Below are positions 1 to 8,636 of a DNA stretch of 64,000 nt, one piece after another (positions within the stretch are counted from its first letter, which is position 1; every line of letters begins with the position of its first letter). Position numbers and translations under genes: made by a program. A model generated the notes under the pieces. That model saw nothing but the letters and a program-made list of their open reading frames with translations. It ran no database searches and was not told the DNA's origin. This DNA is from Tateyamaria omphalii (GTDB lineage: Bacteria; Pseudomonadota; Alphaproteobacteria; Rhodobacterales; Rhodobacteraceae). Where the stretch lies: contig NZ_JAHVHT010000003.1 of assembly GCF_019802125.1 (NCBI RefSeq), positions 558,001-622,000 of the forward strand, read 5' to 3'.

Positions 1-48
1 GGTGCGCCCTATGGTCTGTCCGAACGTCAAGGAAGGGAGATGCAGGCC

Positions 49-1443
49 ATGTCAGATCAGACCGACGTGCCCGATCCCGGCCAGGACGAAAACGCCTATG
101 TCCTTGAACGCAAGGACGTTTCCGCGATCCTCTATGCGGTCGATATCGAAGATCGCGATCAGCTGACCAAGCTGATGGAGCCGCTGCACGCGGCCGACAT
201 TGCCGACCTTCTGGAGCAGATCAACGCCTTTGATCGGTCGCGCCTGATCCGGCTGTATGACCGCGAGTTCGATGGCGACATCCTGTGCGAATTGGACGAG
301 TCGATCCGCGAAGAGGTGATTGGGGTCCTGAAGCCCGCCGTTCTGGCAGAGGCGGTGCGTGATCTGGACAGCGATGACGTCGTGGATCTGGTGGAGGATC
401 TGGACGACGCGCAGCAGGAGCAGATCCTTGACGCGCTCGAGGACACTGACCGGGCGCTGGTCGAGCAATCGCTGACCTTCCCCGAATATTCTGCCGGTCG
501 CCTCATGCAGCGCGAGGTCGTCATGGCGCCCGAGCACTGGACCGTCGGTGAAGCCATCGACCGGCTGCGCAGCGCCGATGAAGATGAATTGCCCGATCAG
601 TTCTACCACATCGTTTTGGTGGACCCGCGCCTGCACCCCATCGGCAATGTTACCCTGGGCAAGCTGATGCGCTCGCGCCGCGAGGTGCCGCTGGCCGATC
701 TGGTGGAGGAGACGTTTCAGGTCATCCCGGCCAATCAGGATGAAAGCGATGTGGCCTATGCCTTCAATCAGTACCACTTGATCTCGGCCCCGGTCGTGGA
801 TGACGAGGGGCGGTTGATCGGTCTGATCACTATTGATGACGCGATGGCGGTGCTAGATGAAGAGCACGAGGAAGACATCCTGCGTCTGGCGGGTGTGGGC
901 GAGGAATCGGCGCTGTCGGACAGCGTGCGCGAGACGACGAAGCGGCGTATCCCGTGGTTGGCGGTGAACCTGGTGACGTCGATCCTCGCCTCGTTGGTCA
1001 TTGCACAGTTCGACGCGGCTATCGCGCAGATCGTGGCGCTGGCCGTGCTGATGCCGATTGTTGCATCGATGGGCGGCAATGCCGGCACGCAGTCGCTGAC
1101 CGTGGCGACACGGGCGCTGGCCACCAAGGACCTGACCGGCGCGAACGTGTGGCGGGTTATCCGTCGCGAAGTGCTGGTGGGACTGATCAACGGCGCCGTC
1201 TTTGCCGTTGTCATGGGCGTCGTCGGCATCATCTGGTTCGGCTCGCCCGCCTTGGGCTACGTGATTGCCGCTGCCATGGTGGTGAACATGGTTGTGGCGG
1301 GCTTGGCGGGGACAGGCATTCCCATCGTCCTTGACCGGATCGGGATCGACCCGGCGCTGGCGTCGGGCGCATTTGTGACCACGGTGACGGATGTGGTTGG
1401 GTTCTTTGCCTTCCTGGGTCTCGCGGCCGCGGTGCTTTTGTGA
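49..1443 (+). CDS. mgtE: Magnesium transporter MgtE
   Basis: Inner-membrane Mg2+ channel/transporter gated by cytosolic Mg2+. The 464-residue length fits the family. Order: acidic helical MgtE N domain (about 20-140), a pair of CBS domains (about 145-265), then five membrane segments from about 290 to the end. The pore-region signature MPIVASMGGNAGTQSLT is at 335-351. The start at 49 is preferred over the in-frame ATG at 40 because the GGAAGGGA ribosome-binding site at 31-38 would touch the earlier codon. The gene is followed by a GC-rich hairpin and then the folate gene. Family assignment is firm; the choice of start is an inference. Confidence 0.95.
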   Translation: MSDQTDVPDPGQDENAYVLERKDVSAILYAVDIEDRDQLTKLMEPLHAADIADLLEQINAFDRSRLIRLYDREFDGDILCELDESIREEVIGVLKPAVLAEAVRDLDSDDVVDLVEDLDDAQQEQILDALEDTDRALVEQSLTFPEYSAGRLMQREVVMAPEHWTVGEAIDRLRSADEDELPDQFYHIVLVDPRLHPIGNVTLGKLMRSRREVPLADLVEETFQVIPANQDESDVAYAFNQYHLISAPVVDDEGRLIGLITIDDAMAVLDEEHEEDILRLAGVGEESALSDSVRETTKRRIPWLAVNLVTSILASLVIAQFDAAIAQIVALAVLMPIVASMGGNAGTQSLTVATRALATKDLTGANVWRVIRREVLVGLINGAVFAVVMGVVGIIWFGSPALGYVIAAAMVVNMVVAGLAGTGIPIVLDRIGIDPALASGAFVTTVTDVVGFFAFLGLAAAVLL

Positions 1444-1448
1444 CGGGG

Positions 1449-1488
1449 GCGGACGCTGTTTGCGCTTGCGCGCAAAGTCGCCCCGCCC
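1449..1488 (+). terminator. Hairpin after mgtE
   Basis: TTTGCGC (1459-1465) pairs perfectly with GCGCAAA (1470-1476) around TTGC. An outer G-rich/C-rich pair extends the stem on both sides. There is no T-run, so it is a terminator candidate or an mRNA-stabilising hairpin. Confidence 0.4.
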
Positions 1489-1510
1489 ACCGTCCCGTAG
1501 AGATGTGCGT

Positions 1511-2065
1511 ATGGATTTGAGCGAAGACAAGGCCACGATCCGCAAGGCTGCTTTCGCGGCACGCAAGGCCGCGTTTGATCTGGATGCGGGAGGGGCCTCC
1601 GGCCTGTTGTCCTCGGTGCTCGCTGGCTATCGCGGTGTGCCCCTGTCCGGCTATATGCCCATCCGGTCGGAGATTGATCCTCTGCCTGCGATGGCGGAAG
1701 CCGCCGCACATGGGCCCGTGGCCGTTCCGGTGATCCGGGCAGCAGGGCAGCCGCTGGTGTTTTCGCGCTGGACACCCGATGCGCCAATGGCCGAAGGGCC
1801 GTTCGGCGCGCAGGTTCCGGCTGTCGAGGATCTGATCGAACCGGAGATCGTCATTGTACCCCTTGTCGCCTTTACCCGCGCCGGTGGGCGGTTGGGCTAT
1901 GGCGGCGGGTTCTATGACCGCACTCTCGAGGGTCTCCGGGCCAAACGCGCGACATTGGCCATCGGGTTTGCCTATGGGGCGCAGGAGATGCCTGATTTGC
2001 CGCTTGAGCCGACCGATCAGACGCTCGACATGATCGTGACCGACAGCGACATCATCGAGGTCTGA
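1511..2065 (+). CDS. 5-formyltetrahydrofolate cyclo-ligase
   Basis: Converts 5-formyl-THF to 5,10-methenyl-THF with ATP in the cytosol, returning the storage folate to one-carbon metabolism. The 184-residue protein has a basic N-terminal helix typical of the family (KATIRKAAFAARKAAF) and the nucleotide-binding region LVAFTRAGGRLGYGGGFYDR. The reading frame is open further upstream, but that extension overlaps mgtE in a low-complexity Arg/Pro stretch, so the ATG at 1511 is the credible start. It precedes a ymdB-like gene, an arrangement I associate with Rhodobacteraceae. No 6S RNA is visible in the short space upstream. Confidence 0.9.
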   Translation: MDLSEDKATIRKAAFAARKAAFDLDAGGASGLLSSVLAGYRGVPLSGYMPIRSEIDPLPAMAEAAAHGPVAVPVIRAAGQPLVFSRWTPDAPMAEGPFGAQVPAVEDLIEPEIVIVPLVAFTRAGGRLGYGGGFYDRTLEGLRAKRATLAIGFAYGAQEMPDLPLEPTDQTLDMIVTDSDIIEV

Positions 2066-2122
2066 GGGGGCCAGCCCCCCGGCCTGCGGCCGTCCCCCGG
2101 GATTTGTTGAAAACAGGGAAGG
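2066..2122 (+). repeat. Modular hairpin element, copy 1
   Basis: GGGGGC-CA-GCCCCC (2066-2079) is followed by CGGCC-TGC-GGCCG (2080-2092) and a tail TCCCCCGGGATTTGTTGAAA running to AACAGGGAAGG. A closely similar tail occurs at 48217-48246 and a diverged one at 11538-11568. It may end fthC transcription, but the other copies lie in different gene orientations, so it is probably a dispersed element. Confidence 0.5.
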
Positions 2123-2180
2123 CGTGTGGACTGGTGCATTTCGCTTGCCGTTCCCGTGCGTCGGGGCATATGGGGCAGGT

Positions 2181-2990
2181 ATGAAACTGCTTTTCCTGGG
2201 TGATGTGATGGGCCGCGCGGGCCGTCAGGCGATCACCGAACACCTTCCGCGTCTGCGCGCCGACTGGGACCTCGATTTCGTCGTCGTCAATGGTGAGAAT
2301 GCGACCTCGGGCATGGGGCTGTCCGGCGCGCATGCCAAGGTGCTGCTTGAGGCAGGCGCCGATTGCGTCACCCTGGGCGATCACGCGTTCGACCAGAAGG
2401 ACATGCTGGGCTTCATCGCGGAGGAGCCGCGGATCATTCGACCGCTGAACTTCTCCAAGGCGGCACCGGGCAAGGGTGCGCGGCTGTTCACGGCGCGGGG
2501 CGGAAAGAAGGTGCTGGTCGCACAAGCGCTTGGTCAGGTGTTCATGAAGCGGCCCTTTGACGATCCGTTCTCGGCGCTTGAAACCGTGTTCCGCACCCAC
2601 CCGCTGGGCGGACAGGCCGACGCGATCATCGTCGATTTCCATTGCGAAGCCACATCCGAGAAGATGGCGATGGGGCACTGGTGCGACGGACGCGCGAGCC
2701 TGATGGTCGGCACCCACACCCATGTGCCAACTGCGGATGCCATGATCTTGTCGAAAGGCTGCGCCTACCTGACCGACGCGGGCATGTGCGGGGACTACAA
2801 TTCGGTCATTGGGATGCAGCGGGACGAGCCCTTGCGTCGCTTCATCACCGGTATGCCCAAGGAACGGTTTGCGCCCGCGCTTGGCCCTGCCACGCTGTCG
2901 GGTGTTTATGTCGAAACGGGTGACGACGGCCGCGCGACCCGGATCGAAATGGTGCGCGACGGAGGGCTGCTCAGGGCCAGCGGCCCGTGA
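2181..2990 (+). CDS. YmdB-family metallophosphoesterase
   Basis: The 269-residue protein is of the YmdB/TIGR00282 type, whose characterised Bacillus member hydrolyses 2',3'-cyclic nucleotides using two metal ions. Metal-site motifs are visible in order: FLGDVMGRAGR at the N-terminus, VVNGENATSG, LGDHAFDQKD and VGTHTHVPTADA. The start at 2181 removes a non-conserved 19-residue extension and begins with the family-like MKLLFLGDVMG. The next gene overlaps its stop codon by two bases, so the two are translationally coupled. The substrate in this organism is unknown. Confidence 0.88.
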   Translation: MKLLFLGDVMGRAGRQAITEHLPRLRADWDLDFVVVNGENATSGMGLSGAHAKVLLEAGADCVTLGDHAFDQKDMLGFIAEEPRIIRPLNFSKAAPGKGARLFTARGGKKVLVAQALGQVFMKRPFDDPFSALETVFRTHPLGGQADAIIVDFHCEATSEKMAMGHWCDGRASLMVGTHTHVPTADAMILSKGCAYLTDAGMCGDYNSVIGMQRDEPLRRFITGMPKERFAPALGPATLSGVYVETGDDGRATRIEMVRDGGLLRASGP

Positions 2991-3913
2991 CGGGTCGCGC
3001 GGCGCTTGGATTTACAGCCGTCCTTGTCCTGCTGGGGGCGGGGTGGGGGCTGACAATGCCCTTGACCAAGATCGCAGTCAGCACCGGCTACCAGCATTTC
3101 GGCCTGCTTTTCTGGCAGTTGGTAATCGGAGCGGTGGTGATGACCGCGCTGGCTACCTTGCGCGGTGTCCGTCTGCCGCTGGGGGCAGCGCAGATCCGCG
3201 TCTACGTCGTGATCGCGCTGATTGGATCGGTCTTGCCCAATTCGGCCAGCTACCAGGCGGCGGTGCACCTGCCGTCGGGCATCCTTTCCATTCTGCTGAG
3301 CATGATACCCATCTGGGCCTTTCCCATTGCATTGTCCCTCGGCCTCGACCGGTTCGAGTGGCGACGGTTCGGTGGCCTTTGCGTGGGACTGTCGGCCGTG
3401 ATGCTGATCGTGCTGCCCGGTGCCGGTGTGACGGGTAGTATACCGGTTTTTTGGGTGTGTGTTGGCCTCATCTCCGGCCTGTTCTACGCATTCGAGGGCA
3501 ACTACGTGGCGCGCTGGGGCACGGCGGGTCTGGACGCGATCCAGGTGCTGTGGGGCGCATCTATCGTGGGCGCGTCCATTGTCCTGCCGCTGGCGCTTTT
3601 GAGCGGCCAATGGATTGATCCGCGCCTCTCCTACGGTGCGGCCGAAACCGCGCTGGTCCTGAGCGGGACGACCCATGTGCTGGTCTATGCGGGCTATGTC
3701 TGGCTGGTCGGACGGGCGGGTCCAGTCTTTGCGGTGCAGGTCAGTTTTCTGGTCACGCTCTTTGGTGTGTTCTGGGCGCGCCTGATCCTGAGTGAAGATT
3801 ATGCACCAACGGTTTGGCTCGCGCTTGTCTTGATGCTTTTGGGCATGTTTTTGGTGCAACCGCGCAGGAGCCGGGTTGAAGAGCCGGGTCCCTTGGGGGA
3901 CAGTGTGCGCTGA
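2987..3913 (+). CDS. DMT-superfamily (EamA) transporter
   Basis: Integral membrane protein of 308 residues with about ten hydrophobic segments arranged as two EamA repeats (about 10-140 and 155-290). It starts with the typical GAGWGLTMPLTKIAV motif of drug/metabolite exporters. The GTG start at 2987 overlaps the preceding stop codon, so it is co-translated with the phosphoesterase. The substrate cannot be read from sequence; amino acids or metabolites are the usual guesses for this family. Confidence 0.85.
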   Translation: MTGRAALGFTAVLVLLGAGWGLTMPLTKIAVSTGYQHFGLLFWQLVIGAVVMTALATLRGVRLPLGAAQIRVYVVIALIGSVLPNSASYQAAVHLPSGILSILLSMIPIWAFPIALSLGLDRFEWRRFGGLCVGLSAVMLIVLPGAGVTGSIPVFWVCVGLISGLFYAFEGNYVARWGTAGLDAIQVLWGASIVGASIVLPLALLSGQWIDPRLSYGAAETALVLSGTTHVLVYAGYVWLVGRAGPVFAVQVSFLVTLFGVFWARLILSEDYAPTVWLALVLMLLGMFLVQPRRSRVEEPGPLGDSVR

Positions 3914-3938
3914 TCTGCGCGCGGACAAAGGCAAGACT

Positions 3939-5717
3939 ATGGGGCTGATCGAGCTTTCGCAAACCGGCAATGCCATTCTGACACTCGTGGTTGTCGGCAT
4001 CATGTTTGTGCTGTTTTTGCGCGAGGTGTTTCCGACAGAGGTTGTGGCCATCACCGGCACGGCGTTGTTGTTGGCGTCAGGCGCGCTGCCGTATGAGGAC
4101 GCGTTGGGTGTCCTGTCGAACCCGGCCCCGTGGACGATTGCAGCTATGTTCATCATCATGGGGGCGTTGGTGCGAACCGGTGCGCTGGATGCGTTTACCG
4201 GGTTGGCGGATCGCAAGGCACGCAGCAATCCCGCGCTTGCGGTGGTCATGCTCATGGCGTTTGTCATTCTCAGTTCGGCCATCGTGTCCAATACGCCGGT
4301 GGTTGTAGTGATGATCCCTGTCATCATCCAATTGGCCAAGACCATGGGGGTTGCCCCGTCCAAGATGTTGATCCCGCTCAGCTATGCGGCGATCCTGGGG
4401 GGCACGCTGACCTTGATCGGAACATCAACAAATCTGCTTGTCGACGGCGTTGCGCGGACGCAGGGCATGGAGCCCTTCACCATCTTTGAAGTCACCCCGC
4501 TGGGTGTCATTCTCGTGGTCTGGGGGATGATCTATCTGCGCTTTTTTGGCCCCATGCTGTTGCCGGAACGGGACAGCATGGCAGGCTTGCTCAGTGATCG
4601 CAGCCGCATGAAGTTTTTCACCGAGGCCGTCATCCCACCGGAATCCAACCTGGTTGGCCGCGACGTGACGGGTGTGCAGCTGTTCAAGCGGGACGGTGTG
4701 CGCCTGATCGACGTGATCCGGGGCGATCAGTCCCTGCGCCGCAACATGGCCGGTGTTCAGTTGCAGGTTGGTGACCGTGTGGTCTTGCGCACGCAGATGA
4801 CCGAACTGTTGAGCTTGCAACGCAACAAGGAACTGAAGCGGATCGACCAGGTTGGCTCGGTCGAGACCACGACAGTCGAGGTGCTGATTACGCCCGGGTG
4901 CAGGATGGTAGGCCGAAGCCTGGGGGCGCTGCGGCTGCGTCGCCGTTACGGTGTCTATCCTCTTGCCGTGCATCGCCGGAACCAGAACATCGGACGCCAG
5001 CTTGACGAGCTCGTCGTCAAGATTGGCGACACGCTGTTGTTGGAAGGCGCGCCGGAGGACATTCAGCGGTTGGCCAGCGAAATGGACATGGTTGACGTGT
5101 CAAAGCCGTCGCAACGGGAGTTTCGCCGAAGTCATGCGCCCATCGCGCTGGCCGCGCTTCTGGGGATTGTGGTTTTGGCTGCCTTTGGCGTGGCACCCAT
5201 CCTGATGCTGTCCGTCTTGGCCGTGGCCACAGTGCTGATCACCCGCTGCATCGATGCGGACGAGGCGTTCTCTTTTGTCGACGGGCGTCTGTTGGCGCTT
5301 ATTTTCTCAATGCTCGCCATTGGTGCGGCCCTAGAAGCAACGGGGGCCGTTGCCTTGATCGTCGATGTGGTTGCGCCAGGGTTGATGGTCCTGCCGCCAT
5401 TCCTGATTGTCTGGGCGGTGTATCTGCTGACGTCGGTGTTGACCGAGTTGGTCAGCAACAACGCCGTGGCTGTTGTGGTCACACCCATTGCCATCGGTCT
5501 TGCGACAGCACTTGGCATCGACCCCAGACCGCTGGTGGTCGCGGTGATGGTGGCGGCATCCGCGTCCTTTGCCACACCAATCGGCTACCAGACCAACATG
5601 CTGGTGTACGGTCCGGGAGGTTACAAGTTCACCGATTTCATGCGGGTTGGCATCCCGTTGAACCTGAGCGTCGGTTTGTTGGCCTCTGCTGTTATTCCCT
5701 TCATCTGGCCGCTCTAG
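3939..5717 (+). CDS. SLC13-family permease with two TrkA-C domains
   Basis: Anion/Na+ symporter-like membrane protein of 592 residues. An N-terminal half of about five to six membrane spans includes the re-entrant signature LIGTSTNLLVDG. Two cytosolic TrkA-C (RCK-C) domains follow at about 226-300 and 310-385, then a second membrane half with SNNAVAVVVTPIA and PIGYQTNMLVYGPGGYKF. This layout is typical of prokaryotic SLC13-like permeases annotated for sulfate or other anions. The ATG at 3939 precedes the first hydrophobic segment. A second gene of the same architecture lies at 9618-11390 on the other strand. Confidence 0.88.
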   Translation: MGLIELSQTGNAILTLVVVGIMFVLFLREVFPTEVVAITGTALLLASGALPYEDALGVLSNPAPWTIAAMFIIMGALVRTGALDAFTGLADRKARSNPALAVVMLMAFVILSSAIVSNTPVVVVMIPVIIQLAKTMGVAPSKMLIPLSYAAILGGTLTLIGTSTNLLVDGVARTQGMEPFTIFEVTPLGVILVVWGMIYLRFFGPMLLPERDSMAGLLSDRSRMKFFTEAVIPPESNLVGRDVTGVQLFKRDGVRLIDVIRGDQSLRRNMAGVQLQVGDRVVLRTQMTELLSLQRNKELKRIDQVGSVETTTVEVLITPGCRMVGRSLGALRLRRRYGVYPLAVHRRNQNIGRQLDELVVKIGDTLLLEGAPEDIQRLASEMDMVDVSKPSQREFRRSHAPIALAALLGIVVLAAFGVAPILMLSVLAVATVLITRCIDADEAFSFVDGRLLALIFSMLAIGAALEATGAVALIVDVVAPGLMVLPPFLIVWAVYLLTSVLTELVSNNAVAVVVTPIAIGLATALGIDPRPLVVAVMVAASASFATPIGYQTNMLVYGPGGYKFTDFMRVGIPLNLSVGLLASAVIPFIWPL

Positions 5718-5809
5718 TGTACCGGTCCGCGCGGGTAAAATACGCGAGCGCGGAAAGACCCTGTTAAGGTCGGACGGCTAAGACGGCCCAAGTTCACCTT
5801 GGTTGCCGC

Positions 5810-6307
5810 ATGCCCGACCTTCGCCGACCCGCGCATCACATCACCCCTGCTTACGAAGACAACGGGCTGTTTCGGTCGCCCGTGCGCAGGATCACGGTTG
5901 GGCTGGTGCCACAGATGCATCGGAACAACCGGCAGGACCTGGTTGTGCGGGCCTTTTTGTCGGATGGCGCTGCGATAGAGGTCTTGTTCGCCGGACGACG
6001 CACGAAGCAAGCTCTTGGGGTCGAAAAGCGTCTCCGGTCGCTTCTGTTTCAGACGCGAACGAAAACGCCTGGGTGGAGGGACGAGGGTATCGACACCGTC
6101 CAGTTGCCGGTGCGGATTGAAGGCGTCTGGCGGTCACGCTTCATCCGGGATGCCTGGGGGTGCGAAACAAGGCAATATCAACTGATCGCGGCGCGCTGGG
6201 CCTTGTTCGACGAAGCAGGCATTGCCCACTTGTTCGGGGAAGCGCCGGTTCACCTTGCACCACCGCGTCCCGCACGTATTGAAGGGCGACCGCGCGGCAC
6301 TGTGTAG
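5810..6307 (+). CDS. Hypothetical protein (165 aa)
   Basis: Not recognised. The frame has codon use like its neighbours (G/C-rich third positions) and encodes an Arg-rich soluble protein with no signal peptide or membrane segment. No convincing ribosome-binding site precedes the ATG at 5810, and overlapping frames exist on both strands, so it could be spurious. The 90 bases upstream show no clear promoter. It stands alone between the plus-strand SLC13 gene and a minus-strand PAS gene. Confidence 0.5.
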   Translation: MPDLRRPAHHITPAYEDNGLFRSPVRRITVGLVPQMHRNNRQDLVVRAFLSDGAAIEVLFAGRRTKQALGVEKRLRSLLFQTRTKTPGWRDEGIDTVQLPVRIEGVWRSRFIRDAWGCETRQYQLIAARWALFDEAGIAHLFGEAPVHLAPPRPARIEGRPRGTV

Positions 6308-6354
6308 CCTCGCAGTCCTGCGGGTTACATCTACTTGGTGTGGCTGATTGTGTG

Positions 6355-6894
6355 TCAGGTGATTGTCAACGGGCGGCAGGGATCCAAGGTTTCCCGTGAC
6401 ACGGCCATGATTTCATCAAGCCTGCCATCCTGACCTGCAATACCGATGACCGTCACATCCCATCGCGCCAGTCGCTGCCGTGCGGTCGGGCATTCTGCAA
6501 TGAAATGTGCCATCTTGCCGTCACAGGCGGCGGTCACGGCCCCTTCGATCAACGGCGTGCTCTCCGACGGCCACACCTCCGACCAGCGACGGCCTACGAT
6601 GGCGCCGAGATCGTCAATCTCCATCGCGCATCTGCCATTGTGGCTCATGTAGGTGATCAGACCTTCCGGAGATAGGAGTTTGACGCAATCGCGGGTGCAC
6701 GACATCATGGCGGCAGCGCGTTCCGGCGCCGGAAAGCCCAGGTCCCGCATTTCGATGAGGTCAGTGTTTTCGATCATTTCCAGCGCGCACTGTTCACATG
6801 TTTTTGCGCGTTTGCAGACCCGCGCTTTCATACCATGCAACGTTGTAACCCGATTGGACGCAACCACAAGACGTGTTTCAGCGGCCTTGCACAC
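6355..6894 (-). CDS. PAS-domain protein with Cys-rich N-terminus
   Basis: Up to 179 residues. From about residue 70 the sequence resembles a PAS fold: VKLLSPEGLITYMSHNGRCA, then MEIDDLGAIVGRRWSEVWP, then acid-rich strands. It lacks a kinase, cyclase or DNA-binding domain, so it is a stand-alone sensor or adaptor. The N-terminus holds CKRAKTCEQC, a possible metal or redox site. The start is uncertain: the GTG at 6894 has no good ribosome-binding site, and ATG codons at 6831 and 6777 are alternatives. Only the 6777 start would lose the Cys cluster. It follows the FAD dehydrogenase by about 70 bases on the same strand. Confidence 0.7.
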   Translation of the reverse strand: MCKAAETRLVVASNRVTTLHGMKARVCKRAKTCEQCALEMIENTDLIEMRDLGFPAPERAAAMMSCTRDCVKLLSPEGLITYMSHNGRCAMEIDDLGAIVGRRWSEVWPSESTPLIEGAVTAACDGKMAHFIAECPTARQRLARWDVTVIGIAGQDGRLDEIMAVSRETLDPCRPLTIT

Positions 6895-6966
6895 GTTGCA
6901 CCGTTGTGTCGCACCCTTTGGGTTTGAAATACGAACAGTGGCTTCCGGCTTTGTTGGTGCATTTCG

Positions 6967-8625
6967 CTAGGCGATGGCGCTGGACCGACCTGCATTGCGT
7001 CCAGAGAAGATGCAGCCGCCGAGGAAGGTCCCTTCGAGTGCGTTGTAGCCGTGATAGCCGCCCCCGCCGAAGCCTGCGACTTCGCCCGCGGCAAAGAGGC
7101 CGGGCACGGGCGCGCCGTTTGCACCGATCATCTGGCTGTCCAGCGTGGTGTGCAGCCCGCCCAGCGTCTTGCGCGTGAGCACGTGCAGTTTGACCGCGAT
7201 CAGAGGGCCGTTGGCGGGATCGAGGAACTTGTGCGGTTTGGCCGTGCGCAGGAGCCGGTCGCCCCGGTAGTGGCGCGCGGCGTGGATCGCCATCATCTGC
7301 GCGTCTTTCGAGAACGGGTTGTCGATTTGTGCATCCCGCGCCTCGATCTGGGCGCGCAGTTTCGCCTCGTCGATCAGGTTGCCGCCTGCGACCTGGTTCA
7401 TGCCGCGCACGAGAGTGGAGAGGTCGTTTGCGACGACGAAGTCCTCTCCCCGTTCCTTGAACGCCTCGACCGGGCCGGTGGCGTTCTTGCCCGACAGCAC
7501 GCGCTGCTTGATCACCTCGGACCATTTTTTCGACGTGAGGTCGGGGTTTTGTTCAGAGCCCGACAGCGCGAATTCCTTTTTGATGATCTTCTGGGTCAGG
7601 ACGAACCAGCTGTAGTCGTAGCCTGTGGCCAGGATGTCGCGCAGGGTGGACATGCTGTCGAAGCCGGGCAGGGCCGGAGGGGCGAAGCGGTTGCCTTCCG
7701 CGTCGAACCACATGGACGAGGGGCCGGGCAGGATGCGGATGCCGTGGCTGGGCCAGATCGGGTCCCAGTTCTTGACCCCTTCGGTGTAGTGCCACATGCG
7801 GTCGCCGTTGATGACGTGGCCGCCTGCGGCTTCCGAGATGCCGATCATGCGGCCGTCGACGTGGGCGGGGACGCCGGCCACCATGTCCTTGGGTGCGGGG
7901 CCGAGCCGGTCGGTGGGCCAGACCTGGCGCACCATGTCGAAATTGCCGCCGATGCCGCCGGAGGTGACGATCACCGAGGGCGCGCGGAGGGCGAAGTCGC
8001 CGATGGCGTCGCGGTTGGTTTTGGCGCCGCGTGCCGCGCTGTCGTCGGCGAGGATGGTGCCGCTCACGCCTTTGGCCGCGCCGTTTTCCATGTCGATGCG
8101 GTCGACCTGGTGCCGGAAGTTGAACTGGATCAGGCCTGCGCGTTCGTGTTCTTCGCAGCGGCGCACGAAATGTTCGATGATGCCGGGGCCGGTGCCCCAT
8201 GTGATGTGGAAGCGGGGGACGGAGTTGCCGTGCCCGTCGGCGTAGCTGCCGCCGCGTTCGGCCCAGCCGACGACGGGGAACCAGCGCAGGCCCATGGCGT
8301 GGAGCCATGGGCGCATCTCGCCTGCGGCGAAGTCGATATAGGCTTCGGCCCATTTGCGGGGCATGGCGTCTTCGTCGCGGTCGAACTGGGCGCTGCCCAT
8401 CCAGTCGTTCAGTGCCAGCGCGCGGCTGTCCTTGATCCCCATGCGCCGCTGTTCGGGCGTGTCGATCATGAAGAGGCCGCCCAAGGACCAGAAGGCCTGA
8501 CCGCCGAGGAAGCTGCGGGGTTCCTGGTCGGCGATGATCACCTTTTTGCCCCGGTCGCCCAGTTCGGCGGCGGCGGCGAGACCGGCGAGGCCGGAGCCCA
8601 CGACGATGGCGTCTGCTTGATCCAT
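6967..8625 (-). CDS. FAD-binding dehydrogenase (fumarate reductase/KstD-like flavoprotein)
   Basis: The 552-residue flavoprotein begins with a Rossmann dinucleotide motif (VVGSGLAGLAAAAELGDRG). It ends with a FAD-binding GLFAAGEVAGFGGGGYHGYN stretch followed by LEGTFLGGCIFSGRNAG, as in succinate dehydrogenase/3-ketosteroid dehydrogenase-type enzymes. The substrate is unknown. GTAAAGGAGACACTCATG gives a strong ribosome-binding site for the start at 8625. It lies 11 bases downstream of a bile-acid/sodium-type symporter gene, which suggests the pair imports and oxidises one organic acid or steroid-like substrate (inference). Confidence 0.88.
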   Translation of the reverse strand: MDQADAIVVGSGLAGLAAAAELGDRGKKVIIADQEPRSFLGGQAFWSLGGLFMIDTPEQRRMGIKDSRALALNDWMGSAQFDRDEDAMPRKWAEAYIDFAAGEMRPWLHAMGLRWFPVVGWAERGGSYADGHGNSVPRFHITWGTGPGIIEHFVRRCEEHERAGLIQFNFRHQVDRIDMENGAAKGVSGTILADDSAARGAKTNRDAIGDFALRAPSVIVTSGGIGGNFDMVRQVWPTDRLGPAPKDMVAGVPAHVDGRMIGISEAAGGHVINGDRMWHYTEGVKNWDPIWPSHGIRILPGPSSMWFDAEGNRFAPPALPGFDSMSTLRDILATGYDYSWFVLTQKIIKKEFALSGSEQNPDLTSKKWSEVIKQRVLSGKNATGPVEAFKERGEDFVVANDLSTLVRGMNQVAGGNLIDEAKLRAQIEARDAQIDNPFSKDAQMMAIHAARHYRGDRLLRTAKPHKFLDPANGPLIAVKLHVLTRKTLGGLHTTLDSQMIGANGAPVPGLFAAGEVAGFGGGGYHGYNALEGTFLGGCIFSGRNAGRSSAIA

Positions 8626-8636
8626 GAGTGTCTCCT

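Noticed and set aside
1444..1510. 6S RNA next to the 5-formyl-THF cyclo-ligase gene
   Set aside because: In some proteobacteria ssrS sits here, but the gap is only 67 bases and holds a single hairpin.
2906..4363. 485-codon open frame on the minus strand
   Set aside because: Antisense to the DMT and SLC13 genes; low-complexity His/Arg/Gln composition and no ribosome-binding site.
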